A stretch of DNA of 42,422 nucleotides from the NCBI GenBank assembly GCA_020443325.1, contig JAGRIK010000019.1:1-42422 (forward strand). Direction: 5' to 3'. Shown in pieces: positions 30,965 to 40,033 of the stretch. The position numbers and the translations under genes were made by a program. This DNA is from Halioglobus sp. GTDB taxonomy: Bacteria > Pseudomonadota > Gammaproteobacteria > Pseudomonadales > Halieaceae. Below the pieces are notes generated by a model. That model saw only the letters and a list, made by a program, of their open reading frames with translations. It ran no database searches and was not told where the DNA came from. The first letter of the stretch is position 1, and each line of letters opens with the position of its first letter.

Positions 30965-31916
30965 CTCGCCGCAGGTATCCGTGGTAATGGGCGTCTACAA
31001 CGGCGCCAGCTGTCTCGGGGAGTCCATCGACAGTGTTCTGGGACAGTCCTTCGAGGACTTCGAATTCCTGGTTGTCGATGACGGCTCCACCGACCCGCAG
31101 GTGGCGAGGATTCTCGCGGACTATGCGGCTAACGATGAACGGCTCAGGGTAGTTTCCCGGCGTAACGAAGGACTCACGCGTGCGCTAATAGCAGGCTGTG
31201 GTCTGGCATCCGGCGCTTATATCGCACGCATCGATGTCGGCGACGCCATGGAACCGGGGCGACTGCTGGCGCAGAAACGGGCCCTGGATGCGTTTCCCGA
31301 CTGCCACCTGGTGAGTTCCGCGGTGCGCTTTAATGGCCCCCAATGGGAGCCACTGTGGGTCAATGCGGGGGCACCGCAATCCGATGCGCCTCGCACTGTC
31401 GTGAGTGATGAGCCCGATAGCGGCCTCACTGCGGATATTCCACACCACGGCTCGGTGATGTTTCGCAAATCAGCCTATGACATGGCAGGCGGCTACCGAC
31501 CGCAATTCTACTACGGGCAGGACTGGGACCTGTGGTATCGCCTGGCGGAACGTGGCCAGTTTTTCCTGCTGTCCGAGGTATTGTATCGGGCCCGGTTTTT
31601 CCCGAACGCCATCAGCATGGCGAACAGCGACAGGCAGCGTCGTATCGCGCACCTGTCGTTACAGGCCCATTGCCTGAGAAAGCGGGGGCACGCCGACGAC
31701 CCTGTACTCGAGCAGGCCGCCGCTATCAGGCCCGCGAACGGTGAGAGGATTGCACCCGCGCGCAAGCAACAGTCCGGTGGGTACTACTTTATTGGCGAAG
31801 CGCTGCGACGCCAGGGAAACCCCAAATGCCGGGACTACCTGAAGGCGGCGATAAAGGCCTCCCCCTTCTCAGCCAGGAGTTGGTACCGCCTGGCGCAGTC
31901 GATGCCGCTCAGGTGA
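30957..31916 (+). CDS. Family 2 glycosyltransferase
   Basis: A 319-residue GT2 enzyme with VSVVMGVYNGASCLGESIDSVL, VVDDGSTDPQ, and ARIDVGDAMEPGRL in place of the usual D-x-D-D, that is, Asp-Val-Gly-Asp. The acceptor half shows HHGSVMFRKSAYDMAGGYRP and GQDWDLWYRLAE. This arrangement is common in GT2 members from capsule loci. ATG 30957 overlaps the upstream stop; the frame extends upstream but without resemblance. The last 60 residues resemble a helical repeat (FIGEALRRQGNPKCRDYLKAAI), an addition seen in some members. Confidence 0.87.
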   Translation: MTDSPQVSVVMGVYNGASCLGESIDSVLGQSFEDFEFLVVDDGSTDPQVARILADYAANDERLRVVSRRNEGLTRALIAGCGLASGAYIARIDVGDAMEPGRLLAQKRALDAFPDCHLVSSAVRFNGPQWEPLWVNAGAPQSDAPRTVVSDEPDSGLTADIPHHGSVMFRKSAYDMAGGYRPQFYYGQDWDLWYRLAERGQFFLLSEVLYRARFFPNAISMANSDRQRRIAHLSLQAHCLRKRGHADDPVLEQAAAIRPANGERIAPARKQQSGGYYFIGEALRRQGNPKCRDYLKAAIKASPFSARSWYRLAQSMPLR

Positions 31917-31952
31917 TCGAATGTTTCGCTATTGCCCGATGGCACTGAGACC

Positions 31953-33098
31953 ATGAAGCGATTACTGATCGTACAGAATGTGCCCACGCAGTTTGATGTG
32001 CCGCTGTACAACAAACTCGCGCAAGAAGCCGTCTTCGCACTGACAGTGATTTACACCCAGACAACAGGCAGCCGCAACAACCGCTACGACGCCGAAATTG
32101 GGCGAGCGCCGCAGTGGGATCATATCACTGCGGAATGTTACGAGAGAATTGACCTGAGCGCTGCGCAGGCCGGGCGACCCGCCGACGTGGTGGCCTTGAT
32201 CGCCGCAAAAGAGCCAGACCTTGTGCTGATCAGTGGCTATTACCCCGCCCTGCACAGAAAGCTGGTATTGCCACTGAAAAAATTGCGGCTGAGGGTGGGA
32301 TTACGCTCCGACAACACGCTGTGGCACTCCGATTTCAGCGGCATCAAGGGGCTGGTAAAGAAGCTGGTGCTGCCAATCTGGCTGCGTCGATACGACACCT
32401 GGCACCCGGTGGGCACCCTGGCGCAGGACTACCTGGAAACAGTGTCGCGCGCACAACGCCCCACATTCCTGTTTCCGTACAACGTGGACAACACATGGTT
32501 TGCGCAGCAATCAGGGGCTTTTCGCAGCCGGCGGAACACCTACCTTGAGGAGATGGGGCTCTCGCCGCAGCATTTTATCGTTCTGGGCATCATGAAATGG
32601 CATCAGCGCGAGGATCCGCTGGTACTGGTCAGGGCCTTCCGGCAACTGCTGGACGACAAGCCGGAGGCGCGCCTGATCCTGGTGGGCGACGGCCCGCTCA
32701 GGGCCGAGGTGAAGGCGATGATCGGCGACATTGTCGATAAGGTCTGCCTGCCGGGGTACGCGCCCTATTCCGAACTGCCGAAATACTACGCGCTGGCGGA
32801 TGTGTTCGTGCACCCGGCGGCGAGCGAGCCCTGGGGTGTGTCGGTGAATGAAGCCATGGCCTGCGGAGTCCCCGTCGTGGTATCCAGCGGTGTGGGTGCC
32901 GCGACAGACCTCGTGGTAGAGGGAGAAACCGGGTTTGTTTTCAGGGTGGGAGACAGCGCCGCGCTCGCGCGGACATTGGCGGACTGTGGGCAGCGGAAAA
33001 ACGGCGAGGCCATGCGGAACGCCTGTATCGGGAAAATCCGTGATTGGAGTTATGCGCAAACGCAGGCGAGCTTCGAGCGTGCGGTCCTGGGAGCGTGA
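31953..33098 (+). CDS. Family 4 glycosyltransferase
   Basis: A retaining GT-B fold glycosyltransferase of 381 residues. The N-terminal domain begins RLLIVQNVPTQFDVPLYNKL. The C-terminal domain has FIVLGIMKWHQREDP, ARLILVGDGPLR and the E-x7-E motif EPWGVSVNEAMACG. ATG 31953 is preferred over TTG 31932 because family members begin directly with the first beta strand. Two segments, ASYYPALHRKLVLPLKKL-like (YYPALHRKLVLPL) and RSDNTLWHSD, lie in the acceptor side and may define specificity. Sugar and linkage are unknown. Confidence 0.88.
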   Translation: MKRLLIVQNVPTQFDVPLYNKLAQEAVFALTVIYTQTTGSRNNRYDAEIGRAPQWDHITAECYERIDLSAAQAGRPADVVALIAAKEPDLVLISGYYPALHRKLVLPLKKLRLRVGLRSDNTLWHSDFSGIKGLVKKLVLPIWLRRYDTWHPVGTLAQDYLETVSRAQRPTFLFPYNVDNTWFAQQSGAFRSRRNTYLEEMGLSPQHFIVLGIMKWHQREDPLVLVRAFRQLLDDKPEARLILVGDGPLRAEVKAMIGDIVDKVCLPGYAPYSELPKYYALADVFVHPAASEPWGVSVNEAMACGVPVVVSSGVGAATDLVVEGETGFVFRVGDSAALARTLADCGQRKNGEAMRNACIGKIRDWSYAQTQASFERAVLGA

Positions 33099-33104
33099 CA
33101 GGCA

Positions 33105-34040
33105 ATGGGTAGTCCGCGTCTCAGTATCGTAATCATTACCTACAACCGGGAACAGGTGCTGGTGGACACCATCCGTTACCTGTTGCCGCAGGTCCAGGCC
33201 TGTGCGGCATTCGATGACATCATTGTGGTGGACCAGACAACAGCGCACGAGCGGGAGACCGAAAAAGCCCTCAGTGGTTGGAATGAATCCGGTGCCATTC
33301 GTTGGGTTCGCCTGCGCAAGCCAGACCTGACGGGTGCGATGAACCGGGGGCTCCTTGAGGCGACCAGTGATCTCGTGCTGTACCTTGATGACGATATCGT
33401 TCCGGGAGACGAACTGTTGCACAACCACCTGGCCGCGCATACCGCGAGGCCACATCTGGCTGCCGTTGTCGGCCAGGTACTGCAGCCCGGCGAACATCCC
33501 GAGCCACTCACGTATCTACCCAGAGGCGGCAGCCTGCTGCGTTACATGCAGTTTCCTTTTCGCAGCACGATTGCCTGTTATGTCGAGAACGCAATGGCGG
33601 GAAACCTGAGTGTCAATCGGGAAAAGGCGCTCGCAGCAGGCGGGTTCGATGAAAACTTCACGCCCCCGGTGGCCTCCCGGTTTGAGAGCGAGTTCGCGAA
33701 ACGGCTGGTGGCGCGGGGCGAGTCCCTGTGGTTCGAGCCGGCGGCATCGATACGCCACCTGGCCGCCAGCGCTGGCGGCACACGCTCCAGGGGCAGCCAT
33801 CTGAATTCGGGCTCTCCGCGCTACGGGGTAGGCGACTACTACTTCGCGATGCTGCACGGCAACAGCTGGGAGACCCTGCGCTACTGTATCCGGCGCTTTT
33901 TCAGGGAGGTGCGAACCCGCTACCACCTTGCACACCCCTGGTACATTCCCGTAAAGCTCTGGGGCGAGTTCCGCGCTATTTTGCAGGCACTCGCCCTGTC
34001 GCGACGCCCGCAGAAACTCCTCAAGGGACAGCACGATTAA
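33105..34040 (+). CDS. Family 2 glycosyltransferase
   Basis: A 311-residue GT2 enzyme: RLSIVIITYNREQVLVDTI, the donor site VVDQTTAHERET (unusual: the common DGS is replaced by DQT) and the metal motif YLDDDIVPGDE. The acceptor half contains AMAGNLSVNREKALAAGGFDE and ESEFAKRLVARGESLWF, the ED-type catalytic region with Glu replacing the first Asp. The variation in both donor and catalytic motifs resembles the GT2 subgroup with DDD-ExE patterns found in exopolysaccharide loci. The terminal 60 residues are basic and aromatic. Confidence 0.85.
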   Translation: MGSPRLSIVIITYNREQVLVDTIRYLLPQVQACAAFDDIIVVDQTTAHERETEKALSGWNESGAIRWVRLRKPDLTGAMNRGLLEATSDLVLYLDDDIVPGDELLHNHLAAHTARPHLAAVVGQVLQPGEHPEPLTYLPRGGSLLRYMQFPFRSTIACYVENAMAGNLSVNREKALAAGGFDENFTPPVASRFESEFAKRLVARGESLWFEPAASIRHLAASAGGTRSRGSHLNSGSPRYGVGDYYFAMLHGNSWETLRYCIRRFFREVRTRYHLAHPWYIPVKLWGEFRAILQALALSRRPQKLLKGQHD

Positions 34041-34050
34041 CACCAGCCGT

Positions 34051-35217
34051 TTGAAAATACTGCATGTGGTGCCAACCTACCTGCCCGCCATTCGCTATGG
34101 CGGACCGATTTATTCTGTCCACGGCCTGTGTAAAAGCCTCGCGAGTGCCGGGCACGATGTCACCGTGTTCACCACCAGTGTCGATGGCGAGGGCGATAGC
34201 GATGTACCGCTGGCCACCCCCGTGTTGCTGGACGGCGTGAAGGTCTGCTACTTCCCATCGCGTCTGGGCCGCAGGTTGTACTGGTCGCCGCCCATGTGGC
34301 GGGCGCTGCAAGCGTCTGTGGCCTCCTACGATGTCGTGCACCTGCATTCCGTCTTCCTGTGGCCGACCTGGGCCGCAGCGCGGCTCGCCCACCGGTTCCG
34401 CGTACCCTATGTGATTTCGCCTCGCGGCATGCTGGTAAAGGACCTGATCCGGCGAAAAAGTCGCGCGATCAAGACGGCCTGGATCTGCCTGATTGAGAAG
34501 CAGAATATCGAACGCTCAGCGCTGATGCATTTTACCGCCGGGGTGGAGAGCCGGGAGTTTGCGCTGTTCGGGTTCAGGGTTGCCAGGGAGTGTATCGTGC
34601 CCAATGGTGTGGACTTTAGTGACGCGGATACCGTTGGCGAGGTTGCAGGCGATGTCCGCCAGGCAATAGCCCCGGGCGCCTATATCCTGTTTCTCGGCCG
34701 CCTGAACTGGAAGAAGGGACTGGACAGGTTGATCGCCGCAATGCCATCCGTCGAGGGCTACCGCCTGGTCATCGCCGGCAACGATGAGGAAGGCTATCTG
34801 GACACCATTCGCTCCCTGCTGCTGGAGCACGGCGTCACGGAAAAAGTGACGTTGCTACCCCGATACGTCAGCGGCGCGGATAAAGCGGCCCTGTACAGGG
34901 GCGCCTCACTGTTTGCGCTGCCCTCCTATTCGGAAAACTTTGGCAATACCGTAACAGAGGCCATGGCCTTCGGCTGCCCTGCCGTAGTGACCAGTGAAGT
35001 GGGAGCTGCAGAGCTGGTTCAATCGGCCGACTGCGGTGCGGTGACAACTGAAAGCCAACTGGCGGCGACGCTGGCATCACTGCTGCGAGACCCGCAAACA
35101 CTCCGGGAAAAAGGCCTGGCAGGCAAGGCCTGGGTAGAGGGTCATCTCTCCTGGGCATCTGTGGCCCAGGCGATGGCCGGCCAGTACGCCCGGTTGGTGG
35201 AAGGCGAAAACGCTTGA
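34051..35217 (+). CDS. Family 4 glycosyltransferase
   Basis: A GT-B fold enzyme of 388 residues. The N-terminal domain opens LKILHVVPTYLPAIRYGGPIYSVHGL, a pattern typical of GT4 proteins of capsule loci, with DVVHLHSVF in the middle. The C-terminal domain has LFLGRLNWKKGLDRL, LVIAGNDEEGYL, VTLLPRYV and the E-x7-E motif ENFGNTVTEAMAFGCP. The only clear start in frame is TTG 34051, ten bases after the preceding stop and without a good ribosome site; translation by coupling to the upstream gene is likely. Confidence 0.87.
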   Translation: MKILHVVPTYLPAIRYGGPIYSVHGLCKSLASAGHDVTVFTTSVDGEGDSDVPLATPVLLDGVKVCYFPSRLGRRLYWSPPMWRALQASVASYDVVHLHSVFLWPTWAAARLAHRFRVPYVISPRGMLVKDLIRRKSRAIKTAWICLIEKQNIERSALMHFTAGVESREFALFGFRVARECIVPNGVDFSDADTVGEVAGDVRQAIAPGAYILFLGRLNWKKGLDRLIAAMPSVEGYRLVIAGNDEEGYLDTIRSLLLEHGVTEKVTLLPRYVSGADKAALYRGASLFALPSYSENFGNTVTEAMAFGCPAVVTSEVGAAELVQSADCGAVTTESQLAATLASLLRDPQTLREKGLAGKAWVEGHLSWASVAQAMAGQYARLVEGENA

Positions 35218-35236
35218 AATCCCCGGGGCACTATTG

Positions 35237-36667
35237 ATGACCGCCGCTCCCGTTGTTGCCCTGCTGGTCTCCGCTATTGTCGTACTGATCACCATCAGCA
35301 ACTGGCGCTATGGGCTGATCAGCATTGTTGCGATTGCTGTTCTGCAGGATGTGCTGCGAAAGCTGACGCCCGACGTTCCGTCCTACTATATTCTCTGGTC
35401 GGTGGTCATGTTCGCGATGGTGGCCATGGTGGCCCTTTCGCGCAATGCGCTGCAAAACCAGGCTACGCTGTGGCTGGGTGATGAGCGCCTGAAGGGGGCC
35501 TTCTATCTCTACTTTGCGTTGGTGGCTTTCCACAGCCTGCACGCATTGCTTCGATGGGGCACTCCTGTGGTCCCCATCTTTGGCCTCCTGTTCTACCTTG
35601 GACCGATTATCGCCCTGCTAGTGGTGCTTGCGTTTGCCAGGCACCCGGTCTGGATGAAACGCTTTGTCGGCGCTTACCTGCTGATCATGGTGCCGGTTTG
35701 CCTGACGGTGTACCTGTCTCCCCAGTTCAAGGACAGCATACCCGTACTGCGCGAGGTGGGCTCATTCGTAGAACGGGAACTCATTATTTATGACGCGGGC
35801 ACCATACTTTATTCCTACTCCGGCCTGCTGCGGGTCGGGGAAATCGCCGCGTTTCATGCGGCCATATCGGCAGGTTTACTCTCGATCGTGTTGTACCAGC
35901 GGGATTCCAGTACGTTCAAACGTGCGCTGGCGCTCCTGCTGATCATCCTGTTGCTCGGAGCCATCTCGCTCACCGGTCGCAGGAAAATGCTGATGGCATT
36001 GAGTATTTACTGGATATTGCAATTCACCCTGTTGAACATACTGAGAACCGGTTACTCCCGGCGGATGCTCGTGTTTGCGATTCTGGGGCTCTCCGTCACC
36101 CTCGGTGTGGGCCTGGTCTCTGGTGACAGCGAGTCATCCCTGTACCTGACACGCGGCGCATCGGTATTTGGTTCCGTCAGTGCGCGGGTAGAAACATCGG
36201 TAGACCTGTTCCAGTCAGCGCTCGACCGGTCTTCCTGGCTCGGCCTGGGTGCGGGCGTCGCCTCCCAGGGGATGCGCTACACCGGCGTTGACCTGTTCCG
36301 CTATGTCGGCGGCTCATCGGAATCGGGTATCGGTTTGATCGCAGTAGAACTGGGTGTCCCGGGCATCCTGGTCATCGCATGGCTCGCGTTCAATATCGCC
36401 AGGGTGATCTGGAACAAATTGCGCATGATCGCAGAGGTGGATGATACGTTACTGATTCAATCTGTCTCGTATGTGGCTTTGCTTTTAGCCAATGCAGCAA
36501 CTTTTGCCACCGCAACGCAATTGTACGGTGACTACTTCGTGCTCATTACCCTGGGTGTGCTGGCCGGCGGCCTGTATGCCTGTGTCTACCGGGCATCCCG
36601 CAGGCAATTGCTGATACGGTATTTGCGCTCGACCCTGCCCCGGCAGGGCATTGTGGCATCGACATGA
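35237..36667 (+). CDS. Wzy-like polymerase / O-antigen-ligase-family membrane protein
   Basis: An integral membrane protein of 476 residues with about ten to twelve predicted hydrophobic spans (for example VVALLVSAIVVLITI, PIFGLLFYLGPIIALLVVLAFA, ALLLIILLLGAISL, GIGLIAVELGVPGILVIAWLAFNIA). The large extracytoplasmic loop after SLTGRRKMLM contains SSWLGLGAGVASQ and YVGGSSESGIGLIAVELG, the pattern seen in WaaL/Wzy proteins. It likely polymerises or ligates undecaprenyl-linked units in the periplasm. ATG 35237 is preferred over TTG 35234. It overlaps the acyltransferase gene by ATGA. Confidence 0.83.
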   Translation: MTAAPVVALLVSAIVVLITISNWRYGLISIVAIAVLQDVLRKLTPDVPSYYILWSVVMFAMVAMVALSRNALQNQATLWLGDERLKGAFYLYFALVAFHSLHALLRWGTPVVPIFGLLFYLGPIIALLVVLAFARHPVWMKRFVGAYLLIMVPVCLTVYLSPQFKDSIPVLREVGSFVERELIIYDAGTILYSYSGLLRVGEIAAFHAAISAGLLSIVLYQRDSSTFKRALALLLIILLLGAISLTGRRKMLMALSIYWILQFTLLNILRTGYSRRMLVFAILGLSVTLGVGLVSGDSESSLYLTRGASVFGSVSARVETSVDLFQSALDRSSWLGLGAGVASQGMRYTGVDLFRYVGGSSESGIGLIAVELGVPGILVIAWLAFNIARVIWNKLRMIAEVDDTLLIQSVSYVALLLANAATFATATQLYGDYFVLITLGVLAGGLYACVYRASRRQLLIRYLRSTLPRQGIVAST

Positions 36668-37728
36668 ATTCTCACGCGAGAGACCCCGGGCTGGACCGGT
36701 TCAAAGGCCTTTTGATCTGCCTGATTGTGCTGGGACACAACTATGTCTTCTCCCACCACTACCCGCTGCTGTTTTCCTGGCTCTACGGTTTCCACGTGGT
36801 TTCGTTTTTGCTGTTTCCCTTCCTGTTCCTGAAAACCGGCGTACCCCTCCACGCCCTCGGGGAAAAGTTGCGCAGGATACTGGTGCCCCATGTCTTCTTC
36901 CTGCTTATTGCTGCTGTTGTATTTGTAATCCTGAACAGTGTTATCGGCTCAAAGCCATTCCTGCCCTGGCTACAGGATGTGGGCGTGGCCCTGCTGCTGG
37001 AACGGGAAACGCCATTCAGGCAGACTCTCGGGGCCGGGTTCCTGTGGTTCCTGCCGGCTCTGGCCGCGCAAACGCTGTTGCTGTTTCTCTATCAAAATGC
37101 GAACACCGGTATTCAATGGCTGGCCATCGGCCTCGCGGTGGTGATACACCTCTTCATGGGTTTAGTCGACAGTACTGCCGTGTATCAATTACCGTTCTCG
37201 CTGTCGCTGGTGAGCTATATTTTTGTACTCGGGTTGCTCGTCAACGCGATACATACACGCGTGGCCTGGTCCCCACGCACGAGCTTCGCCCTGGTGTGCG
37301 CCTGGCTGGTAGCGTCGTATGTCGCGATCGCAAACCGGTTTTTCCATCCGCTGGCGGGCGACTTTTACCGCAGCCCGGTGTCTATTGTGGAGCCTTTTAC
37401 GCTGCTCATGCAGGACGGTCTGATCGTACTGAGTTTCTTTGCCCTGCTGCGCCTCGCACACAGCATCCCCGCTGCGCTACTGTCTTCCCTGGGCAGGTAC
37501 TCGCTACAGATTTTCCTGCTGCACCCGTTCGTTTGGCAGCTTCTCTGGCGGGCAGGCCTCGATGATTTCAGTTCCGACAATCCGGCACTGCTCGCGATGA
37601 CCATCGCCGTCTCATTCGCCGTGACACTCGGCCTCTCGCTGACGCTGGCGAAGGCTTTTGCGCGGACGCCCATCGAGGGTATCGTATTTCCCGGAACGGT
37701 AGCCGAAGGGAGATTGCACCGTGACTAG
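36664..37728 (+). CDS. Acyltransferase-3-family membrane protein (OafA-like)
   Basis: A polytopic membrane acyltransferase of 354 residues. It opens with DRFKGLLICLIVLGHNY, whose His in the first span is the family's hallmark. This is followed by about ten spans (LVPHVFFLLIAAVVFVIL, FLWFLPALAAQTLLLFLY, YSLQIFLLHPFVWQLLW). Such proteins move acyl groups, usually acetyl, from the cytoplasm onto sugars of surface polysaccharides. There is no C-terminal SGNH domain, so the acceptor step must occur on its own or with a partner. Start ATG overlaps the polymerase stop; its stop region overlaps the next gene by 8 bases. Confidence 0.83.
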   Translation: MNSHARDPGLDRFKGLLICLIVLGHNYVFSHHYPLLFSWLYGFHVVSFLLFPFLFLKTGVPLHALGEKLRRILVPHVFFLLIAAVVFVILNSVIGSKPFLPWLQDVGVALLLERETPFRQTLGAGFLWFLPALAAQTLLLFLYQNANTGIQWLAIGLAVVIHLFMGLVDSTAVYQLPFSLSLVSYIFVLGLLVNAIHTRVAWSPRTSFALVCAWLVASYVAIANRFFHPLAGDFYRSPVSIVEPFTLLMQDGLIVLSFFALLRLAHSIPAALLSSLGRYSLQIFLLHPFVWQLLWRAGLDDFSSDNPALLAMTIAVSFAVTLGLSLTLAKAFARTPIEGIVFPGTVAEGRLHRD

Positions 37729-38506
37729 GGAGAGTGTGACGGGAGAAAACAGCCTCTGTGCCATGGTCATTACTCACAATGAACAGGACAATATTGGCCG
37801 GACGCTCGAGAGCATCGCATGGCTGGATCACATCCTGGTGATCGACAGCGGCAGCACCGACGCCACACTCGAGATTGTGGCGCAATACCCCCAGGCCAGG
37901 GTGGTGCATCGCGACTTCACCACCTTCGCCGAGCAGTGCAATTTCGGACTGCAGCAGATCGATACCGAGTGGGTGCTATCCATGGACGCCGACTATGTAT
38001 TTCCGCATGAGGCCCGTGAGGCGCTGATCAGTACAACCGCCCCGGGAAAGGCCGACGGCTATCAGGCGGAGTTCTTCTACGCCATACATGGCAAAGTGGT
38101 AAAGGGCAGCATCCTGCCGCCGAGAACCGTGCTCTACCGGCGTGATCTGGCCCACTATGAAGATGATGGCCACGGTCATCGGGTCCGGGTTCGCGGACGC
38201 GTCGACAGGCTGCCCTTTCGCATCGTTCACGACGACCGCAAGCCCCTGAGTCGCTGGGCGACATCCCAGATCAGGTATGCGGCGCAGGAAGCGGATAAAC
38301 TGCTGGCCACACCCCCCGGCGAGCTTTCGCTACAGGACAGGCTCCGACGGCTTGTTATTGTGGCCCCGCTCGCTGTTTTTGTGCTGGTGTATTTTGTTCG
38401 CGGCGGCATTCTCAGCGGGTGGCACGGGCTCTACTATGCGCTCCAGCGGTCTACGTTTGAAATACTGCTGTCCCTGTCTCTAATAGAAAGGAAGTTCAGG
38501 CGATGA
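37721..38506 (+). CDS. Family 2 glycosyltransferase, WaaE/LgtF-like
   Basis: A 261-residue GT2 enzyme of the WaaE/KdtX/LgtF group, which adds beta-linked glucose in lipopolysaccharide cores. Motifs are LCAMVITHNEQDNIGRTLESI, VIDSGSTDATLEIV, the metal motif SMDADYVFP, and a C-terminal segment with a hydrophobic span (LVIVAPLAVFVLVYFV) that would hold it to the inner membrane. Start is GTG 37721, inside the end of the preceding gene. The match to the group is by motif pattern; the actual acceptor in this locus is probably an exopolysaccharide intermediate. Confidence 0.86.
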   Translation: MTRESVTGENSLCAMVITHNEQDNIGRTLESIAWLDHILVIDSGSTDATLEIVAQYPQARVVHRDFTTFAEQCNFGLQQIDTEWVLSMDADYVFPHEAREALISTTAPGKADGYQAEFFYAIHGKVVKGSILPPRTVLYRRDLAHYEDDGHGHRVRVRGRVDRLPFRIVHDDRKPLSRWATSQIRYAAQEADKLLATPPGELSLQDRLRRLVIVAPLAVFVLVYFVRGGILSGWHGLYYALQRSTFEILLSLSLIERKFRR

Positions 38507-39045
38507 GGCTGGATCGATTCAGCAATCCCGCTTTCCAGCGTGGCCGGCCGCGCTGGATGGAAGCGTTATGGATGCTGTTTGCCGGCACCTGTTTTTCAAC
38601 GTGGCTGCCCGGTTCCCGCTGGCGCTGCGCATTACTGCGGCTGTTCGGTGCGAACATCGGGCGCGGGGTTATCATCAAGCCCCGGGTGCGTATCAAGTTT
38701 CCCTGGCGGCTTTCTGTAGGCGACTTCAGCTGGCTCGGCGAGGGTGTGTGGATAGACAACCTCGACCAGGTCACCATCGGCTCGCACTGCTGTATTTCGC
38801 AGGGCGCCTATTTCTGCACGGGCAGTCACCGCTGGGATAAAGAGACCTTCGATCTTGTCACCACGCCGATCGTGATCGAGGACCAGTGCTGGGTGGCGGC
38901 TATGGTGCGCCTGGCACCCGGCGTTGTCGTGCGGCGAAATACCGTTCTGGGTATGGGGTTGCAGGCTGCAGGTGAATACGGTCCCGACAGCGTGTACCAG
39001 ATCGACAGCAGTGAACCGCGCAGGCGGTCTCGCCTGAGCCGGTAA
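38503..39045 (+). CDS. WcaF-family sugar acetyltransferase
   Basis: A 180-residue left-handed beta-helix acetyltransferase of the WcaF type (colanic acid biosynthesis). An N-terminal hydrophobic helix (WMLFAGTCFSTWLP) is followed by hexapeptide repeats (ANIGRGVIIKPRVRIKFPWRLSVGD, WLGEGVWIDNLDQVTIGSHCCIS). The usual active-site region YFCTGSHRWDKETFD carries the catalytic His. The coil ends with PIVIEDQCWVAAMVRLAPGVVV. It would acetylate a sugar, probably with acetyl-CoA, on the cytoplasmic side. It overlaps the preceding GT2 by ATGA, so the two are coupled. Confidence 0.86.
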   Translation: MRLDRFSNPAFQRGRPRWMEALWMLFAGTCFSTWLPGSRWRCALLRLFGANIGRGVIIKPRVRIKFPWRLSVGDFSWLGEGVWIDNLDQVTIGSHCCISQGAYFCTGSHRWDKETFDLVTTPIVIEDQCWVAAMVRLAPGVVVRRNTVLGMGLQAAGEYGPDSVYQIDSSEPRRRSRLSR

Positions 39046-39055
39046 AATCGTACGT

Positions 39056-40033
39056 ATGAAAACAATCCTGGTCACCGGTGGCGCCGGGTATATCGGCAGC
39101 CACGCCTGCAAAGCCCTCGCTACAGCAGGCTACCTCCCCGTCGCCTACGACAACCTTGTCTATGGCCATGAGCGGGCTGTGCAGTGGGGGCCGCTGGAGC
39201 GCGGCGACCTGCTGGATCGCGATCGCCTGGCCGCAGTCGTGGCGCAGTACCGCCCGGCGGCGGTGATGCACTTTGCCGCGTACGCCTACGTGGGTGAGTC
39301 TGTTGGCGACCCGGGAAAGTACTATCACAACAACGTGACCGGCTCCCTTGCCCTGCTGCAAACGATGTGCGCACACGGCATCGATAAACTGGTGTTCTCC
39401 AGCACCTGCGCCACCTACGGCAACCCCGTTCACGCTGTACTCGATGAATCCCATCCCCAGGCGCCCATCAACCCTTACGGCCAGTCCAAGCTGATGGTGG
39501 AAACCATGCTGCGGGATTTTGATCGCGCCCACGCGCTGCGCGCGATAGCGCTGCGTTACTTCAATGCCGCCGGGGCGGATCTGGAAGGCGTGATTGGTGA
39601 GGATCACGACCCTGAAACCCATCTTATTCCGCTGGCACTCGGGGCGGCGGCGGGCAAGCGCGAGCCTCTTGCGGTGTTTGGCACAGACTACCCCACAGCC
39701 GACGGCACCTGTATTCGCGACTACATCCATGTGCAGGATCTCGCCGATGCCCACGTCAGCGCACTGCAGGCTCTGGAGCAGGGCGCACCCTCCGGCGCCT
39801 ACAACCTGGGCACAGGCGAGGGCCGCTCCGTCAAGGAGGTACTCGACGCCATTGAAAAGGTTACCGGAATATCGGTTCCCCACGTTTTTGGCGACCGCCG
39901 TGAAGGCGACCCGGCCAGACTGGTGGCAGATGCCGCGCTGTTCCAGCGCGCGTTTGGCTGGCGCCCTCAGCACTCTGATTTGCCAACCATTATTCGCAGC
40001 GCCTGGCAGTGGCTGAATCGCACCGCGTCGTGA
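39056..40033 (+). CDS. galE: UDP-glucose 4-epimerase
   Basis: Interconverts UDP-glucose and UDP-galactose (and often the N-acetyl forms), supplying galactose-type donors for the glycosyltransferases of this locus. The extended-SDR features are intact over 325 residues: NAD site TGGAGYIGSH at 7-16, FSSTCATYG with the catalytic Ser/Thr region, YGQSK with the catalytic Tyr and Lys, and YFNAAGAD. The TCIRDYIHVQDLADAHV segment is typical of GalE rather than Gne/WbpP. The ATG lies 11 bases after the WcaF-like stop. Its stop overlaps the next gene by GTGA. Confidence 0.92.
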   Translation: MKTILVTGGAGYIGSHACKALATAGYLPVAYDNLVYGHERAVQWGPLERGDLLDRDRLAAVVAQYRPAAVMHFAAYAYVGESVGDPGKYYHNNVTGSLALLQTMCAHGIDKLVFSSTCATYGNPVHAVLDESHPQAPINPYGQSKLMVETMLRDFDRAHALRAIALRYFNAAGADLEGVIGEDHDPETHLIPLALGAAAGKREPLAVFGTDYPTADGTCIRDYIHVQDLADAHVSALQALEQGAPSGAYNLGTGEGRSVKEVLDAIEKVTGISVPHVFGDRREGDPARLVADAALFQRAFGWRPQHSDLPTIIRSAWQWLNRTAS

